21,143 nucleotides of DNA from Anaerolineaceae bacterium. GTDB lineage: Bacteria > Chloroflexota > Anaerolineae > Anaerolineales > Anaerolineaceae. Within the stretch, counting starts at the first letter, position 1. Each line of letters begins with the position of its first letter. The translations under genes were made by a program, and so were the position numbers. The notes under the pieces were generated by a model. It saw only the letters and a program-made list of their open reading frames with translations. It did not search any database and had not been told where the DNA came from. Shown one piece after another: positions 1 through 8,975 of the stretch. Location: assembly GCA_014860845.1 (NCBI GenBank), contig JACZIY010000228.1, forward strand, positions 1 to 21,143, in the 5' to 3' direction.

Positions 1-152
1 ACTATTAACAATCAAAAATTATAAAAAATAGAGACTACATTTATTTTGGACTATTTATTAAGAATTATTGGTGATTATTAAGGCTCAATTGAAATAATTA
101 AGTTGCGCCTGATCAATAATTTATTGTTGGAAATAAGGTTCAGAGGAATTTT

Positions 153-1838
153 ATGCAAATGCCAATTGAAAAAGAATGGATTATCGCTCCCAAAATACCG
201 GCTGAAATCCAGAACGAGTTGAGTGGTTTTTCGGAAATTATGAAACAAATCTTATATAACCGAGGAATAACGGACTCCATTTCTGCTGCACATTTTTTTG
301 ATAAAGAAGCCAATGCGTTTGATCCATTTTTGATGAAGGACATGGAAAAAGCAGTAGAAAGAATTTTTAAAGCCATCGACTCCCAGGAAAGCATAGCCGT
401 GTTTGGTGATTATGATGCAGATGGAATTACGTCTACGGCACTTTTGACTGAAGTTTTGAGTACATTAGGTGCAAAGGTAACACCATATATTCCAGAACGG
501 GAAGATGGATATGGCGTCAATACCAATGCGATTGATTTTTTACACGACCAGAGAATTTCCCTTATTATCACGGTGGATTGTGGAATTCGGTCACCTGAGG
601 AATTACGATATGCTCAGGAACTGGGTATGACTGTTATTGTCACAGACCATCATGTACCAGCTGAAATTATTCCTGATGTACACAGTGTTATCTGTCCCAG
701 AGTGAAGGATGATCATTATCCAGATAAGAATCTCGCTGGTGTCGGAATTGCATATAAATTGGCTCAGGCATTATTCCAGAGAAAAAGCGGATCAATTGAA
801 TTTGCGGATGAGTGGCTGGATCTGGCAGCCATTGGGACGGTTGCGGACGTTGTACCTTTGTTAGGAGAAAACAGACTGATTGTTGCAAAAGGATTATCTG
901 CAATACGATTTTCTAGAAGGGTTGGTCTAAAGAGTCTAATTTCAGTTGCTGGATTTGATCAACGCAAAATTAATACTTTAGATATCAGTTTCGGTATTGC
1001 TCCTCGTTTGAATGCCGCTGGGCGATTAGATTCACCGAAGAAAGCTTTGAAATTGCTATTAACAAAAGATATGAATGAAGCAGGACTACTAAGCCAGGAG
1101 CTCGATGATATTAATCGGAAGAGACAAAAAATTACACAAAATATGCAAGAATTAGCACAAAAAGAAATTGATGAAAATAAATTGATCATTCATGTCTTTG
1201 ATAAAGAGTTTACATCAGGGCTTGTTGGGTTGGTTTCAGCTAAATTAACCGAGTTTTTTTACAGACCTTCCATTGTTGGATTTGTGGGAGAAGAATACAC
1301 TCGAGCTTCCTGTAGGAGTATTCCTGAATTTCACATTACTCACGCTTTAGATAAATGTGAAAATTTGCTTGTTCGGCACGGTGGTCATGCAATGGCCGCG
1401 GGATTTACTGTCGCGAATGAGAATATTGATCAGTTAATCCATGCATTAGAGATGATCGCTGAAACGGAATTAAACCCCAATGACTTACGTCCAAAAATTA
1501 ACGTTGATCTGGAGATTCCTCTTCGATTAATTCCAGATGATATATTAAGAGAATTAGATCAGTTAGAACCACTTGGCGCAGAAAATTCTGAAGCAGTTTT
1601 TGTTTCACGAGGCGTAGAAGTAAAAAATGCCAGGACAGTTGGGAAAGATGAAAATCACTTGAAGTTGCGTTTGAGAGATAAACATGCCGAATATGACGCT
1701 ATTGCTTTTAACCAGGGTTATTGGGGTAAAGAAATGCCAACCAGAATTGATATGGTTTATTCAATCGAACGAAATCATTACAATGGAAATATTTATAAGC
1801 AACTCAGGGTAAAAGATTTGAAACCTTCAACTTACTAA
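153..1838 (+). CDS. recJ: Single-stranded-DNA-specific exonuclease RecJ
   Basis: RecJ degrades single-stranded DNA 5' to 3' in recombination and mismatch/base-excision repair in the cytoplasm. The 561-residue length is usual for the family. The DHH-family motifs appear in order: DYDADG (86-91), VDCG (141-144, with D142), TDHH (164-167) and TVADVVPL (229-236, with D232). The family signature RLNAAGRLDSP follows at 285-295, then GLVGLVSAKL (356-365) and the DHHA1 glycine-rich HGGHAMAAGF (409-418). The C-terminal third fits the RecJ OB domain. The ATG at 153 is preceded by AGAGGAA at a good distance; a second in-frame ATG lies two codons on. It is not closely linked to the next gene. All catalytic acidic and histidine motifs look intact. 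Identification is very secure. Confidence 0.97.
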   Translation: MQMPIEKEWIIAPKIPAEIQNELSGFSEIMKQILYNRGITDSISAAHFFDKEANAFDPFLMKDMEKAVERIFKAIDSQESIAVFGDYDADGITSTALLTEVLSTLGAKVTPYIPEREDGYGVNTNAIDFLHDQRISLIITVDCGIRSPEELRYAQELGMTVIVTDHHVPAEIIPDVHSVICPRVKDDHYPDKNLAGVGIAYKLAQALFQRKSGSIEFADEWLDLAAIGTVADVVPLLGENRLIVAKGLSAIRFSRRVGLKSLISVAGFDQRKINTLDISFGIAPRLNAAGRLDSPKKALKLLLTKDMNEAGLLSQELDDINRKRQKITQNMQELAQKEIDENKLIIHVFDKEFTSGLVGLVSAKLTEFFYRPSIVGFVGEEYTRASCRSIPEFHITHALDKCENLLVRHGGHAMAAGFTVANENIDQLIHALEMIAETELNPNDLRPKINVDLEIPLRLIPDDILRELDQLEPLGAENSEAVFVSRGVEVKNARTVGKDENHLKLRLRDKHAEYDAIAFNQGYWGKEMPTRIDMVYSIERNHYNGNIYKQLRVKDLKPSTY

Positions 1839-1856
1839 AATCTTTTTTGTGTTTTT
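1811..1856 (+). terminator. Possible recJ terminator hairpin
   Basis: AAAAGATTT (1811-1819) is perfectly complementary to AAATCTTTT (1838-1846). The stem is nine pairs, mostly A-T, with an 18-nt loop, and the right arm runs straight into T-rich DNA. The left arm lies in the last recJ codons and the right arm begins at the stop codon. The low GC of the stem and the long loop make it a weak intrinsic terminator. No better candidate is seen before the next promoter. Confidence 0.4.
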
Positions 1857-1914
1857 ACCAGATCATTTGCATATTTTTTTAATTATCGTGAATAATAAAA
1901 ACAATTTTTGAGCA

Positions 1915-1923
1915 TGCTATAAT
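1915..1923 (+). promoter_or_regulatory. Extended -10 promoter of the AAA-ATPase operon
   Basis: TGC directly followed by TATAAT (1918-1923) is a perfect extended -10 element. No good -35 box is seen at the expected distance, as is common for extended -10 promoters. The predicted start of transcription is about 1930, some 30 nt before the ATG at 1960. This also argues against the upstream in-frame TTG at 1933 as the translation start. Confidence 0.55.
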
Positions 1924-1959
1924 TAATCCAGTTTGATTGTTTTCCTAAATGGAGGAAGC

Positions 1960-3306
1960 ATGGTTGAAGACACGCCGAAAGCAAAAAGTCCAATATCTGC
2001 AGTAAGTCCAATTCAAAAATCTTTTGTTCCACCACCGATATCCAATCTTGAACAGACTGGACTGTCCACGCTGTGGTTACAGGACCTGGCTTTGAAAATC
2101 TTCTATTTTCAAGGTTACATGTCTGGATTCAAATTAGCGGAAGAGATGGCATTGCCATTTACGGGGATTGTTGACCAAATCATCGAAATTCTGAAAAGAG
2201 AAAAACTGGTTGAAGTCAGAACCTCCCAAATGGGTTTAGGCGAAGGCTCATACACATACGCCATTACAGGTGCTGGTATTCATCGCGCCAGAGAAGCATT
2301 AGATCGCAGCCAATATGCAGGCCCTTCTCCGGTTCCGATTGATGTATACAATGAATCCATTCTGAAGCAAGGACGTGGTCGATTACAGGCAACCAGTAGA
2401 TTGATGCATCAAGTCCTGGCTCATCTGGTGTTGAATGAACCAACTTTCAATAAATTAGGACCTGCAGTCAATTCCGGAACTTCCATATTTTTATACGGTC
2501 CTCCCGGAAATGGTAAAACAAGTGTTGCTCGAGCGATCGGCAATTTGGTCCAGGGTCAAACCATGTACATCCCATTTTCCATTTATGTAGATGGACAGGT
2601 GATCAAACTATATGATTCTGTTAACCACCAATTGGTCAGGGAAGATGATACAACGACAACCGGAACAGGTTCAGTCAGGACAGGCGTTCGTCGAGATCCT
2701 CGCTGGTTGCGCGTACGTCGCCCCTTCATTATCACTGGTGGTGAACTAACAATGGCTGGGTTGGATCTGGTATTTGATACAACCAATAAATATTATGAAG
2801 CGCCATTTCAGGTGAAAGCGAATGGTGGGATTTTGTTGATTGATGATTTTGGTCGTCAATTGGTTCGCCCGAGAGACTTATTGAATCGGTGGATTGTGCC
2901 ATTGGAAAATCGAATCGATTATATGAGTTTACACACTGGTAGAAAGATAGAAGTTCCCTTTGATGTTCTCGTAATTTTTTCAACAAACTTACCCCCAAAA
3001 GATCTGGTTGATGAAGCTTTTTTGAGACGTCTACGTCATAAAATTGAAATTGGCGATCCATCTTATGAAGACTATCGGGAATTATTCCGCAGAGTGTCAT
3101 CCCAAAAGGGTGTTACATATACGGATGAAGGATTAGCTTATTTATTGCAGGAGCATTACATTAAACGGAGCCGCAATCTGCGTGCTTCTCATCCGCGCGA
3201 TATTTGTGATCAGATAATTGATATTTCACGGTATCTGAATATTGAGCCCATTTTGAATAAGGAATTGATCGATCGAGCCGCTGCTTCTTATTTCGTAGAT
3301 TTATAA
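1960..3306 (+). CDS. AAA+ family ATPase with N-terminal winged-helix domain
   Basis: A 448-residue cytoplasmic ATPase of unknown role. Residues 38-115 look like a winged helix (helices around 41-82, then a strand-turn-strand). The AAA+ core has Walker A GPPGNGKT (180-187), Walker B ILLIDD (291-296), sensor 1 STN (341-343), a likely arginine finger in FLRRLR (354-359) and a sensor-2-like HPRD (411-414). About 100 residues separate Walker A from Walker B, longer than usual; this stretch includes a Thr/Gly-rich turn near 230-240 and a basic patch at 244-254. The ATG at 1960 follows GGAGG (1951-1955); an in-frame TTG at 1933 is less likely because it sits at the predicted transcription start. It is the first gene of a four-gene run. 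The N-terminal domain could bind DNA or a partner protein. I see nothing that names a substrate. Confidence 0.82.
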   Translation: MVEDTPKAKSPISAVSPIQKSFVPPPISNLEQTGLSTLWLQDLALKIFYFQGYMSGFKLAEEMALPFTGIVDQIIEILKREKLVEVRTSQMGLGEGSYTYAITGAGIHRAREALDRSQYAGPSPVPIDVYNESILKQGRGRLQATSRLMHQVLAHLVLNEPTFNKLGPAVNSGTSIFLYGPPGNGKTSVARAIGNLVQGQTMYIPFSIYVDGQVIKLYDSVNHQLVREDDTTTTGTGSVRTGVRRDPRWLRVRRPFIITGGELTMAGLDLVFDTTNKYYEAPFQVKANGGILLIDDFGRQLVRPRDLLNRWIVPLENRIDYMSLHTGRKIEVPFDVLVIFSTNLPPKDLVDEAFLRRLRHKIEIGDPSYEDYRELFRRVSSQKGVTYTDEGLAYLLQEHYIKRSRNLRASHPRDICDQIIDISRYLNIEPILNKELIDRAAASYFVDL

Positions 3307-3319
3307 CAAAGGCTTCACT

Positions 3320-4060
3320 GTGGAAAATAAAAATCCTATTATTATCGCTCATCGAGGCGCTTCTGCTTACGCACCAGAAAATACCATGGCTGCATTTCGG
3401 AAAGCAGTTGAATTATCTGCTGATGGCATCGAGTTTGATGTCAAATGCTCTAAAGATGGCGAAATGGTCATTATTCACGACCAGACGTTGCATAGAACAA
3501 CAAATGGAGATGGAAAAGTAATTGAAACAAACCTGAAAGAATTGCGAGATTTGGATGCAGGAAGTTTTTTTTCTACTGAATTCCAAGGTGAAAAAATTCC
3601 ACTTCTGAGTGAAGTATTAGAAGAATTTTCAAAAAAAATATTCATGAATATTGAACTCACAAATTATTCCTCCATAAGGGATGGTTTAGCCCAGAAAGCA
3701 GCAACTTTGGTTAAGCAGATGGGTGTCGAAAAAAGCGTGTTTTTTTCGTCATTTCATCCTTATAATCTCATCTTGACTAAGAGAATAGTGCCTGAGGTTC
3801 CAGTTGCTTTGTTAGCACCACCCGGAATAAGCGGATGGATTTTTCGATCAAATTTCATGAGATGGATAAGTCCAGATATTATTCATCCTTATTATAACGA
3901 TGTAGATAAACGATATATTGAAAAGCAACATCAAAAAAATCGAAGAGTAAATGTATGGACCGTAAATACTGAAACGGACATAAAAAAATTACTGAAGGAT
4001 AATGTAGATGGATTAATCACTGATGATCCTTTCCTGGCAAGAAGACTTTTAAAAGAATGA
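3320..4060 (+). CDS. Glycerophosphodiester phosphodiesterase
   Basis: It hydrolyses glycerophosphodiesters, released from phospholipids, to sn-glycerol 3-phosphate and an alcohol. At 246 residues it is a compact cytoplasmic GlpQ/UgpQ-type TIM barrel with no signal peptide. The N-terminal signature AHRGASAYAPENT (10-22) supplies the catalytic H11 and R12. EFD (38-40) supplies the metal ligands E38 and D40, H53 in IIHD is the second catalytic histidine, and E112 is a further likely metal ligand. The C-terminal VWTVN and DGLITDDP segments are also typical of the family. A GTG start at 3320 is chosen because the catalytic HRG motif lies ten codons in and the first in-frame ATG would remove it. 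It begins 13 nt after the ATPase gene and overlaps the dehydratase gene by 4 nt (ATGA), so the genes are probably co-translated. Confidence 0.93.
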   Translation: MENKNPIIIAHRGASAYAPENTMAAFRKAVELSADGIEFDVKCSKDGEMVIIHDQTLHRTTNGDGKVIETNLKELRDLDAGSFFSTEFQGEKIPLLSEVLEEFSKKIFMNIELTNYSSIRDGLAQKAATLVKQMGVEKSVFFSSFHPYNLILTKRIVPEVPVALLAPPGISGWIFRSNFMRWISPDIIHPYYNDVDKRYIEKQHQKNRRVNVWTVNTETDIKKLLKDNVDGLITDDPFLARRLLKE

Positions 4061-5016
4061 TGATAAATTCTGAATCAATTCAAGCCGCTGCAACAATAAT
4101 CAAAGGAAAAATTAACAGAACACCGTTAACTTTTGATTCAGTCTTGAATGTTTATATAAAATGGGAAAACCAGCAAAAAACTGGCGCTTTCAAGATTCGT
4201 GGCGCACTAAATAAGATTTTAGCTTTACCACCCTGGGAACAGGAAAGAGGTCTGGTGGCTGTTTCTGCTGGAAATCATGGCCTGGGAGTTGCATATGCAG
4301 CCAAATTGGTCGGTGCAAAAGCAACCGTCTTCATTCCTGAAAAGACAGCCAAGAACAAAGAAGAATCAATTCTTAACTATGGGGCTACTATTCATAAAAT
4401 TGCTGGAGATTATAGTCAGGCTGAAATCGAAGCACAAAATTATGCTGTTAAACGAGGAGCAACATGGGTTTCTCCCTATAATGATGAGCAGGTAATTGCT
4501 GGCCAGGCGACGTTGGGATTGGAATTAATCGATCAAATAAGGCCTTTCGACTCTGAAGCCTGTCTGGTTCCCGTGAGTGGAGGTGCACTTGTTTCCGGAA
4601 TCGGTCTGGCTTTTAAATTTAATAATTTAAAAACAAAGATCATTGGGATACAAAGTAAAAATTCTGCTTATTTTCACTCACTTTATCATTATGGAACAAT
4701 GAAAGAAGTCGTTGAAAGTAAAAGTGTCGCGGATGGGTTGACCGGCGGTGTAGAAAAAAACTCAATAACAATTCCATTAGTGAGAAGCATGCTGGATGAT
4801 TTTATTCTTGTTGATGAAGATGAAATTGAACAGGCGATTGCTTATGTCTGGTATCATTATCAGGTGATCATTGAAGGCTCTGCTGCTGTTCCATTTGCCG
4901 CAATACTCACGAATAAAATTTCAGTTAATAAACCGTTGTTGATATTGACTGGGAGTAATATTCAAGCAGATTACCACAAATTTATATGTGAACGCTGGAA
5001 GGGTTTGTTTTTATAA
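4057..5016 (+). CDS. Threonine/serine dehydratase-like PLP enzyme, no ACT domain
   Basis: A 319-residue fold-type II pyridoxal-phosphate enzyme. The KTGAFKIRGA segment carries the Schiff-base lysine (K46). SAGNHGLGVAYAA is the substrate-binding asparagine loop, VSGGALVSG is the glycine-rich phosphate-binding loop, and TGSN lies near the C terminus. It should deaminate threonine or serine to the 2-oxo acid plus ammonia. It lacks the regulatory ACT-like domain of biosynthetic IlvA, so it is the short catabolic type. A serine racemase or another beta-elimination enzyme of the same family is also possible, because the sequence alone does not fix the substrate. The start overlaps the GDPD stop; ATG occurs twice in a row (4057 and 4060). 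The next gene starts 3 nt after the stop. Confidence 0.87.
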   Translation: MMINSESIQAAATIIKGKINRTPLTFDSVLNVYIKWENQQKTGAFKIRGALNKILALPPWEQERGLVAVSAGNHGLGVAYAAKLVGAKATVFIPEKTAKNKEESILNYGATIHKIAGDYSQAEIEAQNYAVKRGATWVSPYNDEQVIAGQATLGLELIDQIRPFDSEACLVPVSGGALVSGIGLAFKFNNLKTKIIGIQSKNSAYFHSLYHYGTMKEVVESKSVADGLTGGVEKNSITIPLVRSMLDDFILVDEDEIEQAIAYVWYHYQVIIEGSAAVPFAAILTNKISVNKPLLILTGSNIQADYHKFICERWKGLFL

Positions 5017-5019
5017 TTG

Positions 5020-7821
5020 ATGAGAAGAATTTATAGAATTTGTATCCTCCTGATATTGGTATCGATGTTGTACCCATTAAAAACAGGGTATTCTGCTGCT
5101 GATAATCAAATTAATGAGTTAGATATTAAAGTTCAAGATTTAATTCAAAAAATGACTCCTGAAGAGAAGATTGGACAATTATTCCTGGTCGCTTTTCAGG
5201 GGCGTGAAGTTACTGAAAAAAGCGAAATTTATGATTTGATCGTGAACCGTCACGTTGGGGGTGTTGTGCTAAATTTAGCGAACGATAATTTTACATCCCA
5301 GAATACGATTGAAAATACATATCAATTGACCCAGAAATTGCAACAAATTGAATGGGAGGGGTCATTGGTTAATGAAACCAGTGATTCAGATTCCGTCAAT
5401 TCTCAACCTTTTAACTATATACCAATATTTACAGCCATTTCTCAAGAGGGCGATTCTTATCCTTATAACTCTATTATTAATGGTGTCACAACATTGCCGA
5501 GTCAACTGGCAATTGGTGCGACCTGGGACTTAAACCTTGCTGAGGGTGTAGGAAAAGTGTTGGGTGAAGAATTATCCGCTCTGGGATTCAACATGTTATT
5601 AGGACCATCACTGGATGTACTGGATTTGCCTTATGTAGAAGGTGGCGATGATTTGGGAGCCAGAACATTTGGTGGTGATCCTTTTTGGGTCGGAGAATTA
5701 GGAAAGGCTTATATAAAGGGTGTTCATTCTGGCAGCAATAACCAGATGGCTGTTATATCCAAACACTTTCCGGGAAGAGGTTCTTCGGATAGATTACCGG
5801 AAAATGAAGTGGCAACCGTGCGTAAATCTCTAGAACAGTTGAAACAAATCGAATTAGCACCATTTTTCTCAGTTACGGGTAATTCACCCAATGAAGAGTC
5901 AACAACTGATGGCTTATTAATGTCCCACATCCGATACCAAGGATTTCAAGGAAATATTCGATCAACCACCAGACCGGTCAGTTTTGACCAATCAGCTCAA
6001 GAACAACTCATGGCTTTGCCAGCCTTTGAATCATGGCGGAGTTCAGGTGGAATTATCGTCAGCGATAACCTGGGTTCGAATGCTGTAAGGAAATTTTTTA
6101 ATCCGACCGGTGAAGGTTTTGATCCCAGGCAAATTTCTCGTAATGCTCTCATTTCTGGGAATGATCTTTTATTATTGGATCTATACGTTGATACAAGTGA
6201 TTTAGATCCCTATTCAACCACAATACGGGTATTAGAATTTTTTACCCAAAAATATTTGGAAGATCCAGCCTTTGCTCAACGAGTGGATTCGTCTATAAAT
6301 AGAATATTGAAACTGAAATATGAACTATATGATGATTTTGAAATTGAAAAGATTATTCCTGATTTGGCAAATCTAGTAAATGTTGGTAACAATCAGCAAA
6401 TAAATTTCGATATTGCCAGCAATTCGGTCGTATTAATGAGCCCGGATCTGGTTGAATTGAGCGCGATACTTCCTGAACCACCTCAACGTGATGAAAGAAT
6501 CCTATTCATTACTGATACGATTTCTGCTAGGCAATGCACAGAATGTCCATCCCAATCGATTTTTGGTGTTTCAACTCTTCAGGATGCTGTATTACGCCTA
6601 TATGGTCCAGGTGCAGGAGACCAGGTCACACCATCACGAATATCTTCCTATACTTTTGCGGACTTAAATCGTTATTTACTTGAACCTCAATCGTCCTCTG
6701 TATTGGATTCTGAATTACGAAATGCAAATTGGATCGTTTTCTCTTTTATAAAACCAAACTTTGAAAATCAGGATTCATTGGCATTGCAAAGATTTCTGGC
6801 TGATCGTCCCGACCTGATAAATAATAAAAAAGTGATCGCGTTTGGATTTAATGCCCCATATTATCTGGATGCAACAGATATCAGTAAATTAACTGCATAT
6901 TATGTATTGTTCAGTAAAACATCTGAATTTATTGATACCGCAACCAGATTATTATTTCAGGAGATTTCTGCTGAAGGTGTTTTACCCGTAAGTGTACCGG
7001 GAATTGGATATGATTTAATTTCCAGAACAGCTCCCAACCCTAACCAGATCATTTCATTACTCATGAAAACACCTGAAGAAATCTCTCCAGGGGCAGGTGA
7101 TACCTCACCAGATTTTTCCAATATGCCAAAGGTGGATTTGGGAGAAACAATCAGCATTGAAACCGGTGTAATTGTTGATTACAACATGAATCCAGTACCA
7201 GATGGCACCATCGTCAGATTTTTATTCAGCTATATTGAAAAAGGGAGCAATGTCCAACAAGTAGAAGCCATTACTCAAAAAGGAATTGCCATGATTAGCT
7301 ATCGTGTGCAAAATACCGGATTGGTTGAAATTAGAGCAGTAAGTGATCCTGCATATAATTCTGAAGTCATTCAAATTGAAGTCCCGGTACCAGAAGGTGC
7401 TGAAGCAACCATCGTCGTTTTATCTACTCCTGAAATGACTGAAACTCCAAGTCCGACCTTTACAGCAACTGTTACCCCAACCGAACCGGTTGTAGCGAAT
7501 TTAGATAATCCAACTGTTCTTCCGAGGTTCAGTGATTGGATGGCGATGATATTAATCGTATCCTCAATTTCGGCAGGCGTGTTTTTCATCTCAAAGAAAA
7601 GAATTCCGATTCGTTGGAGCACCCGCTGGGCAATCCTGGCATTTATTGGGGGAATTCTAGGCTACATATTGATCAGTTTTCAAACGATTATGAGAGCAGA
7701 GTGGGCGTTATCACTCAAACCGATTGATTTGATGGCTGTCTCAATTCTTGGTGGGATCGTTGGATGTTTTATCGGATGGATTTGGTATGTCAGAGGAAGA
7801 ATGGAATTAAGAAAATCCTGA
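5020..7821 (+). CDS. Exported, membrane-anchored glycoside hydrolase family 3 protein
   Basis: A 933-residue protein. Residues 1-27 are a basic-hydrophobic signal sequence (or N-terminal anchor). A GH3 TIM-barrel domain (about 35-440) opens with MTPEEKIGQLF and contains KHFPGRG (248-254) and the expected nucleophile D349 in VSDNLG. A GH3 C-terminal-like region follows (about 460-680), then an Ig-like/invasin-type domain (about 705-790), a Pro/Thr-rich linker (803-824) and three membrane helices (about 838-858, 868-886 and 900-922). The family includes beta-N-acetylglucosaminidases of peptidoglycan recycling (NagZ). However, the short loop after KHFPGRG reads SSDRLPENE and lacks the Asp-x-His acid/base dyad of NagZ, so substrate and activity are open. 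ATG 5020 is chosen; an in-frame TTG at 5017 directly precedes it. It is the last gene of the run and its stop touches the convergent kinase stop. Confidence 0.85.
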   Translation: MRRIYRICILLILVSMLYPLKTGYSAADNQINELDIKVQDLIQKMTPEEKIGQLFLVAFQGREVTEKSEIYDLIVNRHVGGVVLNLANDNFTSQNTIENTYQLTQKLQQIEWEGSLVNETSDSDSVNSQPFNYIPIFTAISQEGDSYPYNSIINGVTTLPSQLAIGATWDLNLAEGVGKVLGEELSALGFNMLLGPSLDVLDLPYVEGGDDLGARTFGGDPFWVGELGKAYIKGVHSGSNNQMAVISKHFPGRGSSDRLPENEVATVRKSLEQLKQIELAPFFSVTGNSPNEESTTDGLLMSHIRYQGFQGNIRSTTRPVSFDQSAQEQLMALPAFESWRSSGGIIVSDNLGSNAVRKFFNPTGEGFDPRQISRNALISGNDLLLLDLYVDTSDLDPYSTTIRVLEFFTQKYLEDPAFAQRVDSSINRILKLKYELYDDFEIEKIIPDLANLVNVGNNQQINFDIASNSVVLMSPDLVELSAILPEPPQRDERILFITDTISARQCTECPSQSIFGVSTLQDAVLRLYGPGAGDQVTPSRISSYTFADLNRYLLEPQSSSVLDSELRNANWIVFSFIKPNFENQDSLALQRFLADRPDLINNKKVIAFGFNAPYYLDATDISKLTAYYVLFSKTSEFIDTATRLLFQEISAEGVLPVSVPGIGYDLISRTAPNPNQIISLLMKTPEEISPGAGDTSPDFSNMPKVDLGETISIETGVIVDYNMNPVPDGTIVRFLFSYIEKGSNVQQVEAITQKGIAMISYRVQNTGLVEIRAVSDPAYNSEVIQIEVPVPEGAEATIVVLSTPEMTETPSPTFTATVTPTEPVVANLDNPTVLPRFSDWMAMILIVSSISAGVFFISKKRIPIRWSTRWAILAFIGGILGYILISFQTIMRAEWALSLKPIDLMAVSILGGIVGCFIGWIWYVRGRMELRKS

Positions 7822-8805
7822 TTATTTTCCTACTGTCATTAGAAAACTAAGAATAAAAATCAAGATTGCTGAAAGTATCAGAGTTTGTTCAGGGTTCATT
7901 CTGATAATTTCCTTAAACGTAATTTTTTTGTTGATTGGGCGAAGTGGAATAGCCCGGTCTCCAAATAAAGCCTGGCGAAAATTGCTCACATTAACAGGTC
8001 TCTCATCAGGATGTAAATTCATTGCCCATAAGATACATTTCTCTGTACGCATACTGATATCAGGATTAATGGATCTCGGCGATTTAAGCGAGTCTGGATT
8101 AAGAAATCGTTGACGAGCATCTGTTGGAGGGGTGTTCGTTAAAAGATGATACATAGTGGAGCCCATGGAAAATATGTCAGTCCGTACATCTGTATGTCCC
8201 TGATCGCCACCGTATTGTTCCAGAGGTGTATATAAGGCTGTACCCTGACCCTGGACGATCGTTATTGTCACTTCACCAGGAGCAGCTATTTTTACCAATC
8301 CAAAATCGACAAGCTTTAATAAGCCACTGGGGGTTAATTTCAAATTACTGGGCTTAATGTCTCTGTGTAAAATGGGGGATTCCTGTTCATGTAAAAAAAT
8401 TAATGCATCTGATAATTGAGATATCCAGCTCAGCACATCAATCTCGGAGAGAAATTGATTCTTTTGTTTAGCTTTCAACATGATGGTGCGCAAGTCTTCA
8501 CCGGGAACATAATCCATCACCAGATAATCTCTGGCGCCAGTCGAAAAGAAATCGGACACTTTAGGCAAGTTTGGATGGTCTAACCTCGCCAGAACTGTGG
8601 CTTCCCGTAAGAATTGGTCACGTGCTTCTTTGATCAAATCTTCCGGAAGGTTTGAATTGTGTTCAACTTCTTTCAGGGCGCATTGTCGGCCGGATAATCG
8701 TATGTCATCTGCGAGATAAATTGATCCAGAACCACCTTGTCCAATGATTTTTAGGATGCGATAACGACCACGCAATACATCCCCCGTTTTCAACGGGAGT
8801 GGCAT
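7822..8805 (-). CDS. Tail-anchored Ser/Thr protein kinase (Hanks type)
   Basis: A 327-residue eukaryotic-like kinase. It has the glycine loop GQGGSGSIYLA (22-32), the ATP-anchoring lysine in ALKEV (K45), the catalytic loop HRDIKPSNL (147-155, with D149), metal-binding DFG (167-169), and a TxxYTPLEQ activation-segment end (around 189-197). All catalytic residues are present, so it should be active. The kinase domain is at the N terminus and cytoplasmic. One hydrophobic segment (about 308-324) ends just before the C terminus, so the protein is anchored by its tail and has no external sensor domain, unlike PASTA kinases. The ATG follows GGAGAG. It is divergent from the FHA regulator gene, a plausible phospho-signalling partner (inference). 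Its stop codon abuts that of the GH3 gene with no gap. Confidence 0.95.
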   Translation of the reverse strand: MPLPLKTGDVLRGRYRILKIIGQGGSGSIYLADDIRLSGRQCALKEVEHNSNLPEDLIKEARDQFLREATVLARLDHPNLPKVSDFFSTGARDYLVMDYVPGEDLRTIMLKAKQKNQFLSEIDVLSWISQLSDALIFLHEQESPILHRDIKPSNLKLTPSGLLKLVDFGLVKIAAPGEVTITIVQGQGTALYTPLEQYGGDQGHTDVRTDIFSMGSTMYHLLTNTPPTDARQRFLNPDSLKSPRSINPDISMRTEKCILWAMNLHPDERPVNVSNFRQALFGDRAIPLRPINKKITFKEIIRMNPEQTLILSAILIFILSFLMTVGK

Positions 8806-8841
8806 TTTCTTCTCTCCTATTAATTTGTCACTTGCTATTTT

Positions 8842-8870
8842 TTTACAATTCGGCGTTTATTTGATATATT
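8842..8870 (+). promoter_or_regulatory. Promoter for the FHA regulator gene
   Basis: TTTACA (8842-8847), a 17-nt spacer and TATATT (8865-8870) make a near-consensus sigma70-type promoter, with five of six matches in each box. Transcription should begin near 8877, giving a leader of about 100 nt. On the other strand a TATAAT (8868-8873) overlaps this -10 box and could serve the divergent kinase gene, although its -35 box is poor. Binding of polymerase to one would hinder the other. Confidence 0.5.
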
Positions 8871-8975
8871 ATACCTTATTCGATATACCATTTATCTAAT
8901 TTAAAGGAAATTATTCCAAACTGAATAAATTTTATTAAGGGATTTTAAAGGAATTCCTAAGAGATCGAGGATTTG

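Noticed and set aside
2732..3100. Open frame of 122 codons on the - strand inside the AAA+ gene
   Set aside because: It overlaps conserved Walker B and sensor 1 coding sequence and its product shows no motif; it is a shadow frame.
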